Assembly: GCA_029204225.1 (NCBI GenBank)
Contig: CM055100.1
Coordinates: forward strand, 21,091,589 to 21,155,588
Origin: Diphasiastrum complanatum
Lineage: Eukaryota; Streptophyta; Lycopodiopsida; Lycopodiales; Lycopodiaceae
DNA length: 64,000 bases
Direction: 5' to 3'
Shown here: in pieces, positions 60,541 to 64,000 of the stretch
How positions within the stretch are numbered: the stretch's first letter is position 1
How the letters are laid out: each line of letters starts with the position of its first letter
Translations under genes and position numbers: made by a program
The notes under the pieces: generated by a model
Told to the model about the DNA's origin: nothing
What the model saw: only the letters and a program-made list of their open reading frames with translations
Database searches by the model: none

Positions 60541-61517
60541 TCCTACTTCAAAGTCAACTCAATCTTTGACTAGACTTGTACCCTAGCCAATTGACACAGA
60601 TATCAGCCAAACTCCTTTGACTACTACTCACTTGGATGTTGTGCTATTTGATTCCACACCAGTCACACTACTGTGACCATTGTATCTTTTTTTTGACCTT
60701 ACATCCAGACCATTAAAAACAAAAACAAACCAAAAAAACAACCAAAAAACAAACCCCCACACACAACACCACCAGAATAGTCCATACCTTCCACATGGAT
60801 CGTCATTACGATCCCAATTCCACATGAGACTATCCACCCGAGATGGTGTCCCCTTCAATTGAGCAAGCCAGATACAATCGGTACTCTCACATGAAATCAC
60901 AAGTCCACAAGCCATCCACAAACCCATTTGCGAGATGGGAACCTACAAACTTGTTCGGGTCCTCACTCAAGCTCACCACCAAGCTCAACAGCAACACAAA
61001 AACCTAGAAAATCTTGCTGACCATACGGGAAGCTCTTTGACAGCTTCCACATTACCACGAGACTATCTCGACCCACCAATAGATTCGTGATAGAAACTGC
61101 TGTAGAAGACACATATATTCTCCCGTCTTCTACGGACATAGAGACACCCATCCTTCCATTAATGATGATGAACCCAATTCCTACAGCTTGGTGCTAGGGA
61201 GAACCTAGTATTTCTGTAGCCGAAGTTTCGGAAGACGATATTCTTTCAGTGAATGATGACGTGATGACTGATGACCAAGTCCTCATGTATCTCGATAAAA
61301 AATGTTACGTACCGAAATCGATCCCCAAAGAGATTAAGTTGTCAGGGCCTATAGCTCATGTGCAACTCACATCCAAGGTAGCGAACACTATGGCCTATCG
61401 GGCCAAACCTAAGGTCTACAATGGGACATGCTTCTAAATGAATTCTATGATGCAATAAACAAAGAATTGATTTGAGAGGCAACCACACTGCCTCTACAAA
61501 ACACCACAAAACCTCAG
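60541..61517. other. Possible upstream part of gypsy-F, unassigned
   Basis: Short plus-strand open stretches (60680-60862, 61249-61437) precede gypsy-F pol. They may be its gag-protease region, but no gag core or zinc knuckle can be recognised. Confidence 0.35.
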
Positions 61518-62449
61518 TTGCAAAAAAACAAAAATGTTGACACAAAACTAACCGGGCAAATACAAATGCATGAAAATCTCAAACAATCAATCAAGCCGTT
61601 GTCCGACCAACAAAAGGACAATCCATGCGATAGAGCTTCCAGTTCCGCTAGCACATCCACATCCATAATTCCCAAAGTTCCAGAGAACTTTGTGGAACCT
61701 CCTTTTGATCTTCCAAGCCATTTCAAAGATTACACACTTGATGACATCGTCATCCAATTGCTACAACCCCAACAGAAACCTACACAGGCTTCCCACTCCT
61801 TTGAAGGACAAGCAAAGACCATAGAGCTAAATCTTAAATATCCTAATGAGGAGATGGATCGTATAGTTCACATAAGAGCCCACCTCACGCTAGGTCAATT
61901 TCTTGATCTGGAGACCTTACTATGCAAATACAGAGATGTATTTGCTTGGAATTATACCGAAATGAAGGGGGTATCACCTGAAATAACAGTCCATACTATT
62001 CCATTAGAAGAGCATGCTAAGCCTATTCGGGCTAAGCCTTACCTTTGTAACCTAGATATCGTGAATGGATTGACGAAGATATCAAGAAGCTCCTTGATGC
62101 TAGCTTCATTTATGAAGTCCAACGCATACATTGGGTATCGCCCATCGTGGTAGTTTCCAAGAAAAACGGCAATCTTCATATCTGCGTTGATCTCAACAAC
62201 CTTAACACGGTTACTAAAAAAGACCACTTCTCATTGCCCTTAACGACACAAATCCTTGAAGAAATGGCAGGAGCTGAAGCTTTCAGCTTCCTAGATGGTT
62301 TTAGTGGCTATTTTCTACTCCAAATAGCCCCTGAGGATAGACACAAGATGGCTTTTGCCACAGAATACGGCATTTATATTTATAACGTAATGCGTTTTGG
62401 GTTATGCAATGCCCCTTCCACATTCCAACGCGTCATGCAAATGGCGTTT
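61518..62449 (+). pseudogene. Gypsy-F pol, 5' RT fragment
   Basis: Starts in a Gln/Pro-rich linker, then the pre-RT segment (AKTIELNLKYPNEEMDRIVH, LCKYRDVFAWNYTEMKGVSP) homologous to gypsy-D. After a shift near 62046, RT fingers and palm follow in frame 62147-62449: KKNGNLHICVDLNNLNTVTK, FSFLDGFSGYFLLQIAPEDR, FGLCNAPSTFQRVMQMAF. It stops before the YxDD motif because a new LTR begins at 62450. Confidence 0.88.
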
Positions 62450-63009
62450 TGTTGGGGGTATTCCCAACACGTTGTAAGTAAATAAAATCAGAAAGTAGAA
62501 ATAGTTGCGAGGGTCATGGCATCCTACGTGTATAAGCCCATGGTCCAATGAGCATGCAAGTTAAGTTGTAAATAGAATAAAGGACTTGGCCCTTTTTGCA
62601 AATAAAATAAAACTTGAGGCCACAATGTCAAGTTAATAAGCTTAGTGCAAAACATTCTAAGTTGGGTCCAAATTGAGACTCACATAAATCATGGAAATTC
62701 CAATGTACTTTTTTAGGACCCTTGGATTAGATTGGGTCCAAGATGAATGGCTAAGATTGGTGCACATATTTTTAGAAGTAGCCAATAGGATTTTGGGGCA
62801 AGGGCCTTCCCCATTGATAAAAAGGCACCTCTTGTACCATATTTCCATGCTTAATGAGAAGGAGGAGACTCTAAGCATCCTCATTTGCAAAGCACTCACG
62901 CTAATGCTATTATTGTGTTTTCCATTTGCTTCCCATTTTTTTGTTATTGTTTTAGTAGTTATGGTTTTTTCATTAGCATGCATCTTGAGCATTTGAGCTA
63001 ACCTCCCTC

Positions 63010-63013
<4 letters not shown>

Positions 63014-63099
<86 letters not shown>
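63014..63099. repeat. (CT)43 microsatellite within the LTR-G LTR
   Basis: About 86 bp of uninterrupted CT, likely to differ between copies of this element. Confidence 0.95.
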
Positions 63100-63105
<6 letters not shown>

Positions 63106-63331
63106 CTCTATCTCTTCTCTGCTTCTCTTCCCATTTCACCTAAAATCATGTTGAATGCTAGTTTAGTGGAATGGAGTTAGTGGGAGTAGTGGTAAAGGTG
63201 AGTAGAGTTAGGGGAAAAAGTAGAGATCAATTAAAAATAGTATCTTAGCATAGTTAGGCTCCTATTCAAGTGTTCTAACCCTATTTGACAGGCGGAAGGG
63301 CTGCTCACCGACTAAAATCTACACCCTACAG

Positions 63332-63350
63332 TGGTGTCGTTGCCGGAGAT
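63332..63350 (+). promoter_or_regulatory. LTR-G primer binding site, tRNA-Asp-like
   Basis: TGGTGTCGTTGCCGGAGAT one base after the LTR. Compare the tRNA-Asp-complementary consensus TGGCGCCGTTGCCGGGGAT. Confidence 0.75.
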
Positions 63351-64000
63351 AGGCTTTCACTAACTAGTTTAGTTGCTTTTTTAGGGTGTTTTTAGGTGGA
63401 TTTTGGATAGAGTTAGCTTGTTTTCTGTATTTTCTTGTGCTAGGACTATTCACAGCTAGCGGAGGAGACCCTAAACAGCCGCTAAGGGCTTGACATCTAG
63501 CCAAAAACCTTGGAAAATAAAAAAAAACACACAAATCTATAGAAGTAACTCTTGCAGACTAGTCCACTGGCTTCAGAATGTCTTTTTACATAAATGATGA
63601 AGCCTGCGAGAGTTAGTACAAAGTAGTGGTGAAGATCAGAGCAAAATAGTGTTTCTGAACCCTCGCAGACAATGAAATTTTTACTTCCTACGAGAGTTAA
63701 CCTTCACAGAGATTTTCAGAGCTAGAACCATACCAGATACATCTCCTGTGAACCCTGCGAGAGTTACTTCCCAATATTTTTGAAAAAATCAAGATTTTTT
63801 TGCTGCAAAATAGTGAAAGAACCTTCACACAGCCAACCCTCGGATGAGTAACCTTGACAGACTAGATCAGTAGTTAGATCTGCACCAGATCTAACTACTA
63901 TGAAAATCTCAGTACAATCGGAACAAGGATCAAAAAGTTATCAAGGAAAAACCACCATAAGAGGCCTAAAATCACACTATTGGCCTATCAAACTGATCTG

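Larger units (their letters stand above)
62450..64000 (+). mobile_element. LTR-G, LTR element entering from the right
   Basis: An LTR of about 881 bp (62450-63330) starts TGTTGGGGGTATTCCCAACA and ends ACCCTACA, followed by a tRNA-Asp-type binding site. The interior continues past 64000 and shows repeated GAGAGTTA(A/C) and CGCAGAC phrases but no recognisable gag yet. It is inserted within the gypsy-F RT. The second LTR would lie outside the window. Confidence 0.75.

Overview
This is nuclear DNA from a land plant with a large, repeat-rich genome. The evidence is an intron-containing monothiol glutaredoxin S17 gene with the plant Trx-Grx-Grx-Grx layout, remains of a plant/algal-type molybdate transporter (MOT1 family), plant Ty1/copia and Ty3/gypsy LTR retrotransposons, CACTA-type transposase genes and long GA/CT microsatellites. 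The sequence does not fix the species; a fern or another large-genome vascular plant would fit, but that is inference.

Only one clearly intact host gene is visible: GRXS17 (49504-53473, + strand, three exons, about 506 residues). A molybdate-transporter pseudogene lies at 1028-3057. Almost everything else is transposable elements in several stages of decay.

Layout. 1-9300: MOT1 pseudogene, two orphan LTR/primer-binding-site traces (about 4150 and 8066), otherwise featureless AT-rich DNA. 9315-47487: a minus-strand copia element (copia-A) split by a 35.5-kb insertion. The insertion is a plus-strand LTR retrotransposon (host element, 10895-46394) with 1241- and 1246-bp LTRs, flanked by ATCTT/ATCTC target duplications. 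Inside it are nested, left to right: a DNA transposon with palindromic GTGGAT/ATCCAC arrays and a Ptta/En-Spm-like gene (about 12995-15145), a miniature LTR element with a 47-bp interior (15653-16088), a full-length minus-strand copia-B (16089-21354), a CACTA element with a TNP2 transposase and a SET-domain-like ORF (about 22000-27950), a copia remnant (about 28150-29060), host-element pol remains (29078-30470), a minus-strand gypsy-D with an extra 3' ORF (30485-40194), and a truncated gypsy-E (40195 to about 43730). The host element's decayed 3' coiled-coil ORF (43741-44962) and 3' LTR follow.

47490-49500: a direct repeat, a 274-bp near-perfect palindrome and CA-rich minisatellites, then GRXS17. 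53474-61250: intergenic DNA with a 39-bp-stem hairpin, a GACCGAGTC minisatellite and no recognised gene. 61518-62449: gypsy-F pol remnant, cut by a new LTR element (LTR-G) that starts at 62450 and runs past the window end.

The most interesting points are the SET-like ORF beside a CACTA transposase, the miniature LTR element, the stop-codon spectrum (TAG much more common than TGA, then TAA) that looks like a fossil of CHG/CG methylation, the extra 3' ORFs of two gypsy-type elements, and the palindromes at 13.0-13.6 kb, 48.5 kb and 58.3 kb.
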